Made by a program: the position numbers and the translations under genes. Below are positions 1 through 9,295 of a stretch of DNA of 64,000 bases, piece after piece. Numbering within the stretch: position 1 is the first letter of the stretch; each line of letters opens with the position of its first letter. The notes below the pieces were generated by a model. That model ran no database searches and was not told the DNA's origin. It saw only the letters and a list, made by a program, of their open reading frames with translations. This DNA comes from an uncultured Pontibacter sp. (lineage in GTDB: Bacteria > Bacteroidota > Bacteroidia > Cytophagales > Hymenobacteraceae): assembly GCF_947499215.1 (NCBI RefSeq), contig NZ_CANMNI010000002.1:248001-312000 (forward strand), written 5' to 3'.

Positions 1-1666
1 TTTGTCCGTCTTTGAGCACTACCAGTCCGATCGGGCGTTGTCCACGCAGGTCGTCTGCTATACCTACCACGGCGCATTCGGCTACAGCGGGGTGCGACGC
101 GACCATCTCTTCCATCTCTCCGGTTGAGAGACGGTGGCCCGATACGTTAATGACGTCATCAATGCGGCCCATGATATAAATATAGCCATCTTCATCCATA
201 TAGCCCCCGTCGCCGGTCATGTAATAGCCGGGAAAACGATCCAGGTAGGACTTGTAGAATCGGTCGTTGTCTTCCCAAAGTGTTGGTAGGCAGCCCGGCG
301 GCAGCGGCAGTTTTACGGCCACATAGCCTTCCTGCGCAGGTATCAACTCCTGCCCTTCCTCGCCCAGAATCTCCACTTTATACCCGCACACCGGCAAACC
401 TGCAGAACCCGGCTTGGCTGGCTTTATGCCGTAGCCTACCATATTGGCCACCATCGGCCAGCCGGATTCGGTTTGCCACCAGTGGTCAATCACCGGCACT
501 CCGAGTAAATCCTTTGCCCAATAGTAGGTGGCGGGATCGCAGCGCTCGCCGGCTAGGAACAAGTACTTCAGCGACGGCAGGTCGTACTTGATTTTCTCAA
601 TCCCGTTAGGGTCTTCTTTCTTGATGGCACGAATGGCGGTTGGAGCCGTGAAAAGCACCTTCACGTCGTGCTGCATGATGATGCGCCAGAATGTGCCGGC
701 ATCCGGAGTGCGAACCGGTTTACCTTCGAACAGCACCGTGGTGCAGCCATGAATCAGCGGGGCGTATACCAGATATGAATGGCCCACGGCCCAGCCCACG
801 TCTGAAGCGGCCCAAAACACATCACCCGGGTCAACGCCATACACGGCTTTCATACTGAACTTGAGCGCCACGGCATGGCCGCCATTGTCGCGCACAATAC
901 CCTTGGGTTTGCCTGTGGTACCGGAGGTATAGAGAATGTACAGCGGGTCGTGCGCATCTACCGGCACGCAGTCGGCTGGCTGGGCTTTCTGTAGTACGTC
1001 CATGTAATCAAGGTCGCGGCCCGGTTGCATGTCGGCCTCCACGTAAGGGCGTTGCAAAATGATGGTATGCTCGGGCTTGTGCTTACTGTCGTTCAGGGCT
1101 TTGTCGAGTAGCGGCTTGTAAGGGATGTGCTTGTCGAACTCAATGCCACAAGAAGCGGAGATAACCACTTTTGGGCGGGCATCATCAATACGCACCGTGA
1201 GCTCGTGCGGCGCAAAGCCTCCGAACACCACCGAGTGGATGGCTCCCAGTCGGGCGCAGGCCAGCATAGCGACTACGGCCTCCGGTATAACGGGCATGTA
1301 AATCACCACGGTATCGCCTTTACCCACACCCAAACCACGTAGCGCTCCGGCAAATCGGGCCACCATGTCGCGGAACTCGCGGTAGGTATACTTGCGGATG
1401 GTGTTGGTAACAGGCGAGTCGTAGATCAGGGCAGTCTGGTCGGCGCGTCCGTTCTCCACGTGGTAGTCCAGCGCCAAATAAGCCGTGTTGAGCTTGCCTC
1501 CCGCAAACCAGCGGTAGAAACCGTTTTCGTCAGTGGTCAGGACTTGCTTTGGTTCTTCGAACCACGCAATCTGCCGCGCCTGTTCGCCCCAAAAACCCTC
1601 GGGGTCCTGAATGCTTTTTTCGTAGGCCTCGGCGTACGAGCTGTAGGTGTGAGTTAAGCTTTCCAT
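1..1666 (-). CDS. prpE: Propionyl-CoA synthetase (PrpE/ACSS3 type), C-terminus outside window
   Basis: AMP-forming acyl-CoA synthetase that activates propionate (possibly also acetate) to the CoA thioester. I translated the minus strand from the ATG at 1666, which is preceded by AGGAGA. 555 codons are readable and the reading frame runs off the window, so the last roughly 75-80 residues, including the catalytic lysine region, are missing. The adenylate loop reads YTSGTTGKPKG near residue 240, followed by RDNGGHAVAL, then SDVGWAVGHSY, WWQTESGWP and GRIDDVINVSGHRLSTGE. TSGTTGKPKG with VRD-GG-AVAL and the LPPGC stretch fit PrpE/ACSS3 rather than Acs, which normally has TSGSTGKPKG and VLHTTGGY. 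It lies downstream of a Na+/solute symporter and a symporter-linked kinase, which suggests uptake and activation of short fatty acids. Substrate preference is inferred. Confidence 0.88.
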   Translation of the reverse strand, partial: MESLTHTYSSYAEAYEKSIQDPEGFWGEQARQIAWFEEPKQVLTTDENGFYRWFAGGKLNTAYLALDYHVENGRADQTALIYDSPVTNTIRKYTYREFRDMVARFAGALRGLGVGKGDTVVIYMPVIPEAVVAMLACARLGAIHSVVFGGFAPHELTVRIDDARPKVVISASCGIEFDKHIPYKPLLDKALNDSKHKPEHTIILQRPYVEADMQPGRDLDYMDVLQKAQPADCVPVDAHDPLYILYTSGTTGKPKGIVRDNGGHAVALKFSMKAVYGVDPGDVFWAASDVGWAVGHSYLVYAPLIHGCTTVLFEGKPVRTPDAGTFWRIIMQHDVKVLFTAPTAIRAIKKEDPNGIEKIKYDLPSLKYLFLAGERCDPATYYWAKDLLGVPVIDHWWQTESGWPMVANMVGYGIKPAKPGSAGLPVCGYKVEILGEEGQELIPAQEGYVAVKLPLPPGCLPTLWEDNDRFYKSYLDRFPGYYMTGDGGYMDEDGYIYIMGRIDDVINVSGHRLSTGEMEEMVASHPAVAECAVVGIADDLRGQRPIGLVVLKDGQ

Positions 1667-1688
1667 ATCTCCTGTTCTTTTATTGCGA

Positions 1689-2069
1689 TTAACTCTGTGT
1701 CAACTCCTTGATTTTCTCCATCAGGAAACGTGTCGAAAAGGGCTTCGGAATGTACAGGTCCGCCCCCACATCGTAGCCTTTTTTAATGTCAGCGTCCTTG
1801 GTCTTGGCGCTCATGAAAATGACCTTGGCCCCGCTCATATCTTCCTGTCCGCGTATGTGGCGGCATACCTCGTAGCCATCCACATCAGGCATCATGATGT
1901 CGAGCAACACCACATCGGGCCGCTCCTTGTCCACACTCTCCATGGCCTCGGTACCGTTGCGAGCCACAAACACCTGATAGCCGCTCTTGCGCATCAGGAA
2001 CTCCAGCGGCATGAGTATACTTGGCTCATCATCCACCACCAACACCTTCAGTTTCTCTCTGGTACTCAT
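1689..2069 (-). CDS. Stand-alone response-regulator receiver protein
   Basis: CheY-like single receiver domain of 126 residues with no output domain. The acidic pair is D13/D14, the phospho-acceptor D57 lies in VVLLDIMMPD, the switch serine S87 is in FMSAK and the conserved lysine is K109 in YIPKPF. I chose the ATG at 2069 because it lies 4 bp after the stop of the kinase gene; a start 8 codons upstream would overlap the kinase and adds nothing family-like. It is probably the partner of the kinase encoded immediately upstream. With no DNA-binding domain it must act by protein contact or as a phosphate relay, perhaps with a regulator encoded elsewhere. Confidence 0.9.
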   Translation of the reverse strand: MSTREKLKVLVVDDEPSILMPLEFLMRKSGYQVFVARNGTEAMESVDKERPDVVLLDIMMPDVDGYEVCRHIRGQEDMSGAKVIFMSAKTKDADIKKGYDVGADLYIPKPFSTRFLMEKIKELTQS

Positions 2070-2073
2070 AGTC

Positions 2074-4800
2074 TTATACGTTTGCGGGCACATTTACTTT
2101 CACGGGCAGCACGAACGAAAACTTGGACCCTTTGCCCAGTTCGCTCTCCACCCAAATGCGCCCTTGGTGCGATTCAATTATCTTTTTGCTGATGGCCAGT
2201 CCCAGCCCGCTGCCTTCCGGCTTTCGGATGTTCTGGTTCTGCGCCTGATAAAATTTGTCGAAGATCTGTTTGTGAAACTCGGGGTCAATGCCCTTTCCGT
2301 TGTCCACCACATTCACTTTGATATCCCCGTCGATGTAATAACCCGACACGATAATGCGACCGTGCTCGGGGTTGCAGAACTTGATGGCATTGGAAATCAG
2401 GTTGACCAGCACCTGTATCAAACGGTCTTTGTCGCCATTGATAGCGGGCAGGTTATGCTGCACGTCTACCACCAGATCAATATCTTTTTCCTGCACCAGT
2501 TGCTCAAGCGCCTCCACCGATTCGCGCACCACTTCCTCTATCTGCACAGGCCCTAGGTTGAGCTTTTGCTTGCCCGACTCGAAGCGCTCCAAGTCCAGCA
2601 CCTGCGTGATCAGGCGGGTTAGCCGTTCCGATTCCTTCACGATGGTCTGCAGAAAATGCTCTTGGTCCTCGCGCTCCATTTCGGGGTTGTCGTACAGGAT
2701 TTCAGAAAGCGCCCGAATCGAAGTCAGTGGTGTGCGCAACTCGTGTGTCACCGTGGACAAGAACTCGTCTTTAAGTTCATCGAGTTGCTTGAGTCGTTCG
2801 TTCGCGCTGCGAAGTTGCTCGGTAGCGCGGCGCAGTTCCATAGACTTGCGGCGGAGTTCGTTGTTGATCGATATCAGTTGCTGCGATTCTTTCAGAATGT
2901 TGAGCACTTCGTCAATGCTGATCTCCTCTTCCTTTACCACCGACGACACCATGATGCGAGCCGACGAAGATCCGATGACACCCGACAAAAGCTTCTCGGC
3001 ATAAGTCACCAGTTTCGGGTCGGCTTTGCCTGATTCGTCTTCGGGCTCGGGATATTTGCGCTTGTAGGCTTTCATCGCCACTTCCGCTTTTTTCTCCCCA
3101 AGGAAGTTCACCAGCAAGGATTTGATGTCAGGTATATAAGCCGTGCCTTTCCAGACGATCGAGCTTTCGAACACCGTGGAGTACTTGAAGATATCCACAA
3201 ACACTTCTGCCTGATTGCGCTCCTGCGACGTTTGCTTGCTCAAAATCGAAATGCCAATGTACAAGCCGACATTCAGAAACATGCTCCAGAACATGGCGTG
3301 CGAAATGTAATCCATCCCTTGCAGCCCGAACAGCTCAAATGGCTTGAGTAGGGCTATACCCAGTGGACCTTGCTCTAGAATTGAACTTGGCAGCATGCCC
3401 ACCCCCACCATTGACGGCACGACCAAGGTATAGAACCAGACCGCAGCCCCGACCACTATACCTGCTAGCGCCCCGTTCTTGGTGCCTTCTTTCCAGAAAA
3501 TACCCCCGATAATGGCAGGTGCAAACTGCGCCACCGCCGCAAATGATACTAGCCCGACTTCCACCAGCGAGTAGTATTCGGCTACTCCCTTGTAGTACAG
3601 GTATGCCAGCAAGAGAATCACCAGAATGCCGAGTCGGCGACTGAAAAGCAAGAGTTTCGTGAGCTGGTTCTGGTAGCGGTTTTTAATGGCAGGCACACCT
3701 ACCAGAAGCGGCATCACCAAGTTGTTGCTGATCATCACGCTCATGGCGATAGTGGCCACAATAACCATACTCGTCGCCGCCGAAAAGCCACCTAGGTATA
3801 CCAGCAAGGCAAGTAGCGATTGGCCCTCGCTCAACGGTATAGCCAGCACAAACATATCGGCGTCCACGTTGGCGCCATTGAAGAGCAAGTCACCGCCAAA
3901 GGCTATAGGAAGCACAAAAATGTTGATGGCGAACAGGTATAGCGGAAACAGCCACATGGCCTTGTTTAGGTGCTGCTCGTTCACGTTCTCCACCACAGCC
4001 ACCTGGAACTGGCGCGGCAGAAAAAGAATCGCTAACATGGAGAGCACCACCATCCAGAACCACTGCGAAAAGCCGCTCTCGTTATCGAAAGTCATCAGCC
4101 GCTCGAAGTCAGGCAGCTGCGTGGCCTGTTGCATGATATCACCAAAGCCATTGAACACGCCGTAGGTCACAAAAACACCCGCCACAATAAAGATGACCAG
4201 CTTGAAGAGCGATTCGAAAGCAATGGCCGTTACCATACCCTCGTGCCGCTCGGTGGCCTCTACGTGCCGCGTGCCATATACGATGGTGAACAGTCCCAAG
4301 CCCAGCGCGATGTAAAAAGACGTATCGCCAAACAGCGGACTTCTGCCCACTTCGTTCATCCCTGTGAGTAAATCCAGACTACTGGCAATCGCCTTGAGTT
4401 GAATGGAAATGTAAGGTATAATGCCGAGCACGCAGATGATGGTGACAATGCTGCCCAGTGTAATATTCTTGCCATAGCGGGATGAGATAAAATCGGCGAT
4501 GGTGGTAATGCGCTGCACCTTGCAAATGCGGATAATCTTACGCAGCACCACCCACCAGAGCGGCGCCATCAGCGTCGGGCCGATGTAAATAGCTAAGTAA
4601 CCCAAACCTGTTGTCGCGGCTCTTCCCACCGAACCGTAATAGGTCCAGGCGGTGCAGTACACAGCCATGGAGAGCGCATAGATGTACGGATTGCCCACGA
4701 AACTCCTGCCCGCAGCCGAACGCCTTTCTGCCCACGAAGCCAGCCCGAAAAGCAAAGCCAGGTAGAAAAACGACACACCGATTACAAGCCAGTAGTTCAT
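2074..4800 (-). CDS. SLC5 symporter / STAC / histidine kinase fusion (CrbS/CbrA-like)
   Basis: Membrane sensor kinase of 908 residues. Residues 1 to about 510 form a multi-spanning sodium:solute symporter (SLC5) domain. A STAC-type segment follows ([17 protein letters not shown] and [16 protein letters not shown]), then a coiled coil (residues about 655-680), a HisKA domain with H686 in THELRTPL and a HATPase domain ([27 protein letters not shown]). This architecture matches the CrbS/CbrA family; CrbS controls acetate scavenging and CbrA carbon/nitrogen balance in proteobacteria. The neighbours are a receiver, a two-subunit symporter and an acyl-CoA synthetase, so a role in sensing acetate or propionate is a reasonable inference. 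It is not known from sequence whether the SLC5 part transports or only senses. Confidence 0.92.
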   Translation of the reverse strand: MNYWLVIGVSFFYLALLFGLASWAERRSAAGRSFVGNPYIYALSMAVYCTAWTYYGSVGRAATTGLGYLAIYIGPTLMAPLWWVVLRKIIRICKVQRITTIADFISSRYGKNITLGSIVTIICVLGIIPYISIQLKAIASSLDLLTGMNEVGRSPLFGDTSFYIALGLGLFTIVYGTRHVEATERHEGMVTAIAFESLFKLVIFIVAGVFVTYGVFNGFGDIMQQATQLPDFERLMTFDNESGFSQWFWMVVLSMLAILFLPRQFQVAVVENVNEQHLNKAMWLFPLYLFAINIFVLPIAFGGDLLFNGANVDADMFVLAIPLSEGQSLLALLVYLGGFSAATSMVIVATIAMSVMISNNLVMPLLVGVPAIKNRYQNQLTKLLLFSRRLGILVILLLAYLYYKGVAEYYSLVEVGLVSFAAVAQFAPAIIGGIFWKEGTKNGALAGIVVGAAVWFYTLVVPSMVGVGMLPSSILEQGPLGIALLKPFELFGLQGMDYISHAMFWSMFLNVGLYIGISILSKQTSQERNQAEVFVDIFKYSTVFESSIVWKGTAYIPDIKSLLVNFLGEKKAEVAMKAYKRKYPEPEDESGKADPKLVTYAEKLLSGVIGSSSARIMVSSVVKEEEISIDEVLNILKESQQLISINNELRRKSMELRRATEQLRSANERLKQLDELKDEFLSTVTHELRTPLTSIRALSEILYDNPEMEREDQEHFLQTIVKESERLTRLITQVLDLERFESGKQKLNLGPVQIEEVVRESVEALEQLVQEKDIDLVVDVQHNLPAINGDKDRLIQVLVNLISNAIKFCNPEHGRIIVSGYYIDGDIKVNVVDNGKGIDPEFHKQIFDKFYQAQNQNIRKPEGSGLGLAISKKIIESHQGRIWVESELGKGSKFSFVLPVKVNVPANV

Positions 4801-4803
4801 GGG

Positions 4804-5016
4804 TTACTTCCGCTCCTTTCTGGGGTTCTGCCGGTTAATGAAAAACGCAATCGCCGCAATACAAAGCAACCACACCACCGTCAGGTACAGGTATAGCACC
4901 GGCACACCGCTCACCGTCGCCCCCGAGTTGAAAATCGAAAGCAACGGAAAATTCAGCAGCACCATGAACAGGGCACTGATGAAAAAGAGTCGTCTACCTT
5001 TTGAGCGGTCACGCAT
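4804..5016 (-). CDS. Small two-helix membrane protein upstream of sensor kinase
   Basis: 70-residue protein with a basic N-terminus, two hydrophobic helices (about residues 10-30 and 40-62) and a basic C-terminus (INRQNPRKERK). I do not recognise a named family. Its stop lies 3 bp before the kinase start, so the two are almost certainly co-transcribed and probably translationally coupled. By analogy with the small subunit paired to the symporter at 5225, it may be an accessory subunit of the SLC5 part of the kinase; that is inference only. Confidence 0.7.
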   Translation of the reverse strand: MRDRSKGRRLFFISALFMVLLNFPLLSIFNSGATVSGVPVLYLYLTVVWLLCIAAIAFFINRQNPRKERK

Positions 5017-5047
5017 GGAACTTTGGAAGTTAGAGAGTTGGGGGTTT

Positions 5048-5146
5048 CACCTCCCCCTAACCCCCTCCTAAAAACAGGAGGGGGAACTTTGGGAACATTT
5101 TTTTTAAGCTACCTCCCCTGTTTTTAGGGGAGGGCTGGGGTGGGGT
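5048..5146. repeat. GC-rich inverted-repeat element (MITE-like)
   Basis: About 30-bp imperfect terminal inverted repeats at 5048-5078 and 5117-5146, rich in CCCC/GGGG runs and ending in CTAAAAACAGG / CCTGTTTTTAG, flank an AT-rich centre. The arms could fold into a long hairpin. Similar CCCCT/AGGGG intergenic elements recur in Bacteroidota genomes, and a related one lies at 40404-40515. It sits between the symporter gene and the small membrane gene, so it could separate two transcripts. No transposase is encoded. Confidence 0.6.
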
Positions 5147-5224
5147 AATGCTGAATGGCTGACTGGCGAAATGCCCTGATTCAACCACCCAACAATCAAC
5201 AACTAACAATAAACAATTTTAATC

Positions 5225-6916
5225 TTAATGCCCGGCAACTGCTTCGCCGGCACCGCGTGGTATACGGATATCTTCGATAAGCTCTTGAATGTGAGCTGGT
5301 GGGGCTGGCGTGAAGCGGGATACAATGAATGAAACAACAAAGTTCACGATCATACCTACCGTGCCGATCCCTTCAGGAGAGATTTCCATGAACCAATTTT
5401 CCGGTAGGTTAGCAGCTGGGTTAAGAAACTTGAAGTAGACAATGTAACTGATGGTAAACAACATACCTGATACCATGCCCCAGATCGCGCCTTGCTTGTT
5501 CATGCGCTTCGAGAAAATTCCCATAATAATAACCGGGAAGAACGAAGCCGCTGCCAGACCGAAGGCAAAGGCCACTACCTCAGCCACAAAGCCCGGCGGG
5601 TTGATGCCGAAATAACCTGCGATCACTACCGCAAATGTCGCGGCGATACGGGCAGAAATTAACTCCTGCTTTTCTGAGATGCCTGTCATCACAGACTTTT
5701 TGAGCAAGTCGTGCGCAATAGAAGTCGAGATAACCAGTAAAAGACCAGCCGCTGTGGAAAGAGCAGCTGCCAGACCACCGGCCGCTACCAGCGCAATCAC
5801 CCAGTTTGGAAGCTGTGCGATCTCTGGGTTGGCCAACACCATAATGTCTTTGTCGATTGTGAGCTCGTTCACGGCAGGGTCTTTCACATACTGCACGCGA
5901 CCGTCGCCGTTTTTGTCATCCACACCAATCAAACCAGTCTTTTCCCAGTTGTTCACCCATTGCGGCAAGGTGGCAATAGGCTGGTTACTGGTGGTCTGCA
6001 GCATGTTGTACATACCGAAAGCGCCTACCGCAGGAGCGGCTGTATAAAGGATGGCGATGAACACCAGCGCATAACCCGCTGACTTGCGCGCATCTTTTAC
6101 TTTCGGCACCGTGAAGAAACGCACAATTACGTGCGGCAGACCAGCTGTACCCACCATCAAAGCGGCCGTAATAAAGAACACGTCAATCGTAGCTTTGCTG
6201 CCATCGGTATAGGCCGTGAACCCGAGTTCAGGAAGCAAACCATCCAGTTTATCCAATAAGTAAGTGCCATCGGCCAGCGTTCCACCCAAACCAAGCTGTG
6301 GAATCGGGTTGCCGGTCAGCATCATGGAGATGAAGATAGCCGGCACCATGTAAGCGAAGATCAGCACGCAGTATTGGGCTACCTGGGTATAGGTAATGCC
6401 TTTCATACCACCCAGCACGGCATAGAAAAGCACGATAATCATACCGATGATCACACCGGTTTCAATCTGCACTTCGAGGAAGCGAGAGAACACGATACCC
6501 ACGCCGCGCATTTGGCCGGCCACATAGGTGAACGACACGAAAATGGCGCAAACTACCGCCACCAGACGGGCAGTTTTGGAGTAGTAGCGGTCGCCCACGA
6601 AATCAGGCACGGTGAACTTGCCGAACTTGCGCAGGTAGGGGGCCAGCAAAAGGGCGAGCAATACGTAGCCGCCCGTCCAGCCCATCAGGTATACCGAGCC
6701 GTCGTAGCCCATAAACGAGATAAGGCCCGCCATAGAGATGAACGAAGCAGCCGACATCCAGTCAGCGGCCGTTGCCATACCATTGGCCAGCGGCGAAACG
6801 CCTCCGCCTGCCACGTAGAATTCTTTTGTAGAGCCGGCACGCGACCAGATCGCGATACCGATGTAGAGGGCAAACGTGATGCCCACGATGATGTATGTCC
6901 AAGTTAAAATATCCAT
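5225..6916 (-). CDS. Sodium:solute symporter, large subunit (VC_2705/ActP-like)
   Basis: 563-residue SLC5-family transporter with about 13 predicted hydrophobic segments. The N-terminus carries the family-like stretch AGGGVSPLANGMATAADWMSA and the following GYVLLALLLAPYLRKFG. Members of this subfamily (related to acetate permease ActP) are typically encoded with a small DUF4212 subunit, and one lies directly upstream with a 26-bp gap. Together with the nearby propionyl-CoA synthetase this suggests Na+-coupled monocarboxylate (acetate/propionate) uptake; the substrate is inferred. It starts at ATG 6916. Confidence 0.88.
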   Translation of the reverse strand: MDILTWTYIIVGITFALYIGIAIWSRAGSTKEFYVAGGGVSPLANGMATAADWMSAASFISMAGLISFMGYDGSVYLMGWTGGYVLLALLLAPYLRKFGKFTVPDFVGDRYYSKTARLVAVVCAIFVSFTYVAGQMRGVGIVFSRFLEVQIETGVIIGMIIVLFYAVLGGMKGITYTQVAQYCVLIFAYMVPAIFISMMLTGNPIPQLGLGGTLADGTYLLDKLDGLLPELGFTAYTDGSKATIDVFFITAALMVGTAGLPHVIVRFFTVPKVKDARKSAGYALVFIAILYTAAPAVGAFGMYNMLQTTSNQPIATLPQWVNNWEKTGLIGVDDKNGDGRVQYVKDPAVNELTIDKDIMVLANPEIAQLPNWVIALVAAGGLAAALSTAAGLLLVISTSIAHDLLKKSVMTGISEKQELISARIAATFAVVIAGYFGINPPGFVAEVVAFAFGLAAASFFPVIIMGIFSKRMNKQGAIWGMVSGMLFTISYIVYFKFLNPAANLPENWFMEISPEGIGTVGMIVNFVVSFIVSRFTPAPPAHIQELIEDIRIPRGAGEAVAGH

Positions 6917-6942
6917 TGTCTTAAAGTGTTTTTTGTGGGAGA

Positions 6943-7206
6943 TTAATCTTCGTGCACGTCAAATTCGCGGTCGAGCTTGTTCATCAGCCACACATAGATG
7001 AAGATGATCAGCACAAACACATAAATGGAACCCTGTTGCGCAAACCAGAAACCAAGTTTGAACCCGCCCAGTCGGAAGGCGTTGAGCTCGTCTACCAGCA
7101 AAATGCCGAAGACATAGGACACGACGAACCAAAGGCCCAATAGCGTCAGGAGTATGCGCACGTTGCGCTGCCAGTACTCCTGCATTCTGTTCTTGTTATT
7201 TTCCAT
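6943..7206 (-). CDS. Sodium:solute symporter small subunit (DUF4212)
   Basis: 87-residue protein with two transmembrane helices. It carries the family signature of a short charged N-terminus (QEYWQRNVRI), helix one, the stretch GFKLGFWFAQQGSIYVFV leading into helix two, and a charged tail (LDREFDVHED). This is the DUF4212 / symporter small-subunit family, nearly always found next to a VC_2705-type SLC5 protein, as here. It probably assembles with the large subunit in the inner membrane. Confidence 0.9.
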   Translation of the reverse strand: MENNKNRMQEYWQRNVRILLTLLGLWFVVSYVFGILLVDELNAFRLGGFKLGFWFAQQGSIYVFVLIIFIYVWLMNKLDREFDVHED

Positions 7207-7236
7207 GGGTATAGCGATTAGTTTTTTAAGGTTCTG

Positions 7237-8577
7237 TTACAAGTAGATCATGGCCTGTAGGGTAATTTCTGGTCTGTAGCGCAGGTTATCCGGGTTCGTG
7301 AAATCAGGTCGATTGCGCCAATTGAGCGTAAGTTTGGAATGGTGACCTTCGAGCAAAAGGTTGGCGCCGATATCGAGCACTTTTACAGGCACTTTGCTGC
7401 CATTACTTTCGCGCACTCCTTCCAGACTGCCATAGCTGTAGGCGGCGTATGGCTGCAGGCGGGCTTTCTCAGTTACTAAGTCTTTTGGTAGCAGGTAGCC
7501 CACCTGTCCGTACAGAATATCACCCGTGCCGATGGTCGGGAAGGCATTGCCGCGGAGTCCGCCACCACCCTGCGCCGGGTTCATTATACCGATGCTGCGC
7601 ACGTTGTCTTGACCGAAATCATAGTTATAGTACACACCATAGGCTGTCAGGGCGGTGTTGGTTTCGGTGTTGAGCGGGAGGTCCAAGAAAGCGTCCACAC
7701 CAAACAGGTTGATATCTTCTTTCTCTACTATGAAACCATTGATTGTATTCTGTTCACGCCACATACCGTCTTTGTTGTGCAGGAAACCGGCGCCGATGTT
7801 GAACACACGCTTGGTGCCCAGATAAGTGCCCACCATGTAGGGCAACAAGTTAGATTCTTGGTCCAAGAACTGCCAATTGAAATAGCCTTGGTATACCTTG
7901 TTGTTGTTTTGCGGATTGTAGTTAGCCGCTGGACCGATAGCCTGTGCCGTGTTTGTCAGAAAAGGATCGTTGACAGCCACGCGGTAGTCGAGTTTGCCGA
8001 GTTTGCCTTTGGCATATACGCCCAGCATACGGGCGAACTGGTCAGCGGCGTCGATAGTGGCCCAGTTGAAGATCGGCGCGTCGATGGCCATGAAGTTAAG
8101 TGTACTGGCATTCGTCATGCGTGAGATGCCGTTCCAGTAATGTAGCCCCGCCCCGATTGACAACTGATTGTTGAAAACCTTGTACTCTGTCCAAGCATCG
8201 TGAATGAAGATTTGGGGCTTCTTACCGTCCAATCCCGGATTCACACCTCCACTCACCGCATTCTGGTTGTTGATACCAAAGTGCATGAGCACCAAAAACC
8301 GAGGCGAAATCTGCGAATAGGTCAGGAAACGGGAACGGCGGAGGCCGAAGTCCAAGGTATTGTCAACCGGCTCCCCATTGCGGATCGTGCCCGCGTTGTG
8401 CTCATTGTACCGGACCCATACTTGGTGCCACGTTATAAAGCGGATATACTTTGTGCCGTCTTCGTTGATAGGCAGCTTTATACCTGCCCCGTACTCCGTG
8501 GAGCCTTGAGCGGACGCACTCCTTCCTGCGCAGCAAAGCACTAGCCCTGCCGCTACATATAGTAACAGTTTTTTCAT
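7237..8577 (-). CDS. Porin-like outer-membrane protein
   Basis: 446-residue secreted protein with a signal peptide (cleavage likely after ASAQ, near residue 24). The rest is beta-rich with alternating hydrophobic and aromatic residues (YRVAVNDPFL, WQFLDQESNLLPYMVGTY, LTLNWRNRPDF), as expected for a 14-16-strand barrel. It ends in AMIYL rather than a terminal aromatic residue. It lies upstream of the symporter genes on the same strand with a 30-bp gap, so it may supply outer-membrane passage for the same substrate. I do not recognise a characterised family, so the porin call rests on composition and context. Confidence 0.65.
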   Translation of the reverse strand: MKKLLLYVAAGLVLCCAGRSASAQGSTEYGAGIKLPINEDGTKYIRFITWHQVWVRYNEHNAGTIRNGEPVDNTLDFGLRRSRFLTYSQISPRFLVLMHFGINNQNAVSGGVNPGLDGKKPQIFIHDAWTEYKVFNNQLSIGAGLHYWNGISRMTNASTLNFMAIDAPIFNWATIDAADQFARMLGVYAKGKLGKLDYRVAVNDPFLTNTAQAIGPAANYNPQNNNKVYQGYFNWQFLDQESNLLPYMVGTYLGTKRVFNIGAGFLHNKDGMWREQNTINGFIVEKEDINLFGVDAFLDLPLNTETNTALTAYGVYYNYDFGQDNVRSIGIMNPAQGGGGLRGNAFPTIGTGDILYGQVGYLLPKDLVTEKARLQPYAAYSYGSLEGVRESNGSKVPVKVLDIGANLLLEGHHSKLTLNWRNRPDFTNPDNLRYRPEITLQAMIYL

Positions 8578-8698
8578 GTCGAAATACTAAATGTTAAGGT
8601 GAAGAGAGGTCAGCTGTTTCCCCGAATTCTTTATCTATTTTAAGGAAGATTTATGAAAAAGGGTAAAGAGGTGTATATATTTGGTAAGTTAGTATACA

Positions 8699-9118
8699 TC
8701 AATCCTTAAACCGCTTCCATTTGATCATCATGTACTTGTCGCCGAGCTCGGTAATCATCATTCCCGCCCCTTTCAGATTGGCGCTGTTTTTCATATGCTC
8801 CACCAGCTCGGCGTGGTTCAGGATTTTGTAGGTGGGGTGATACTCGGTTTGCTCTGGCGCTTTTATTTTATACTTGCGCACCCAGTTCATAATAGAAACG
8901 TGACTCACACCTAAAATCCGCTCTATTTCGCGGTAGCTGATGCCTTCAATATAAAGCTGCAGCGCCTTGGTTACATAATAGCTGTCAATTCCTTTCCCAA
9001 GCTTGTTCACCGTGAAGTAATAACCGCATTTTTTGCAGCGATAGCGCTGCCTGTTGTTGATGATTCCGCTTTTTACAACGTCAAGGGCACTACACTTAGG
9101 ACAGATGGGATTCTTCAT
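8699..9118 (-). CDS. Orphan IS1-InsA-like zinc-ribbon/HTH protein (possible domesticated regulator)
   Basis: 139 residues. The N-terminal zinc ribbon has CPKC (residues 5-8) and CKKC (28-31), followed by a helix-turn-helix (YREIERILGVSHVSIMNWVRKY, about 63-84). Both are typical of the InsA half of IS1-type transposases. The C-terminal 45 residues (KNSANLKGAGMMITELGDKYMMIKW) are not InsA-like. No InsB/DDE transposase frame, terminal inverted repeats or target duplication is visible around it, so it does not look like a live element. It sits at the head of the fatty-acid uptake cluster and has a 19-bp tandem repeat 31 bp upstream of its start. A transcription-regulator role is inference; a decayed IS remnant is the alternative. 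Confidence 0.75.
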   Translation of the reverse strand: MKNPICPKCSALDVVKSGIINNRQRYRCKKCGYYFTVNKLGKGIDSYYVTKALQLYIEGISYREIERILGVSHVSIMNWVRKYKIKAPEQTEYHPTYKILNHAELVEHMKNSANLKGAGMMITELGDKYMMIKWKRFKD

Positions 9119-9148
9119 AACAAACTAAGGTATAGGAGCTTTTCACAT

Positions 9149-9186
9149 TAACTATATCAATTTAGCATAACTATATCAATTTAGCA
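9149..9186. repeat. Two perfect tandem copies of a 19-bp AT-rich repeat
   Basis: TAACTATATCAATTTAGCA occurs at 9149-9167 and again, head to tail and without mismatch, at 9168-9186. It lies in the promoter region of the zinc-ribbon/HTH gene starting at 9118. The spacing of two helical turns (19 bp, slightly short of 21) fits a pair of operator sites, possibly for that protein itself. The region 9119-9295 holds no gene. Confidence 0.85.
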
Positions 9187-9295
9187 AATAACATTAAAAT
9201 TATATATTTTTAAGTATCAGTCGGTTATGGCTGTATGTTTTAACGGTTCTCTATACCTGCTCTAGTTGAAGCCTAGGTATAGCTGTACTTATAGA

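Noticed and set aside
8578..9295. Live IS1 element
   Set aside because: Only an InsA-like half is present; no InsB frame, no terminal inverted repeats and no target duplication.
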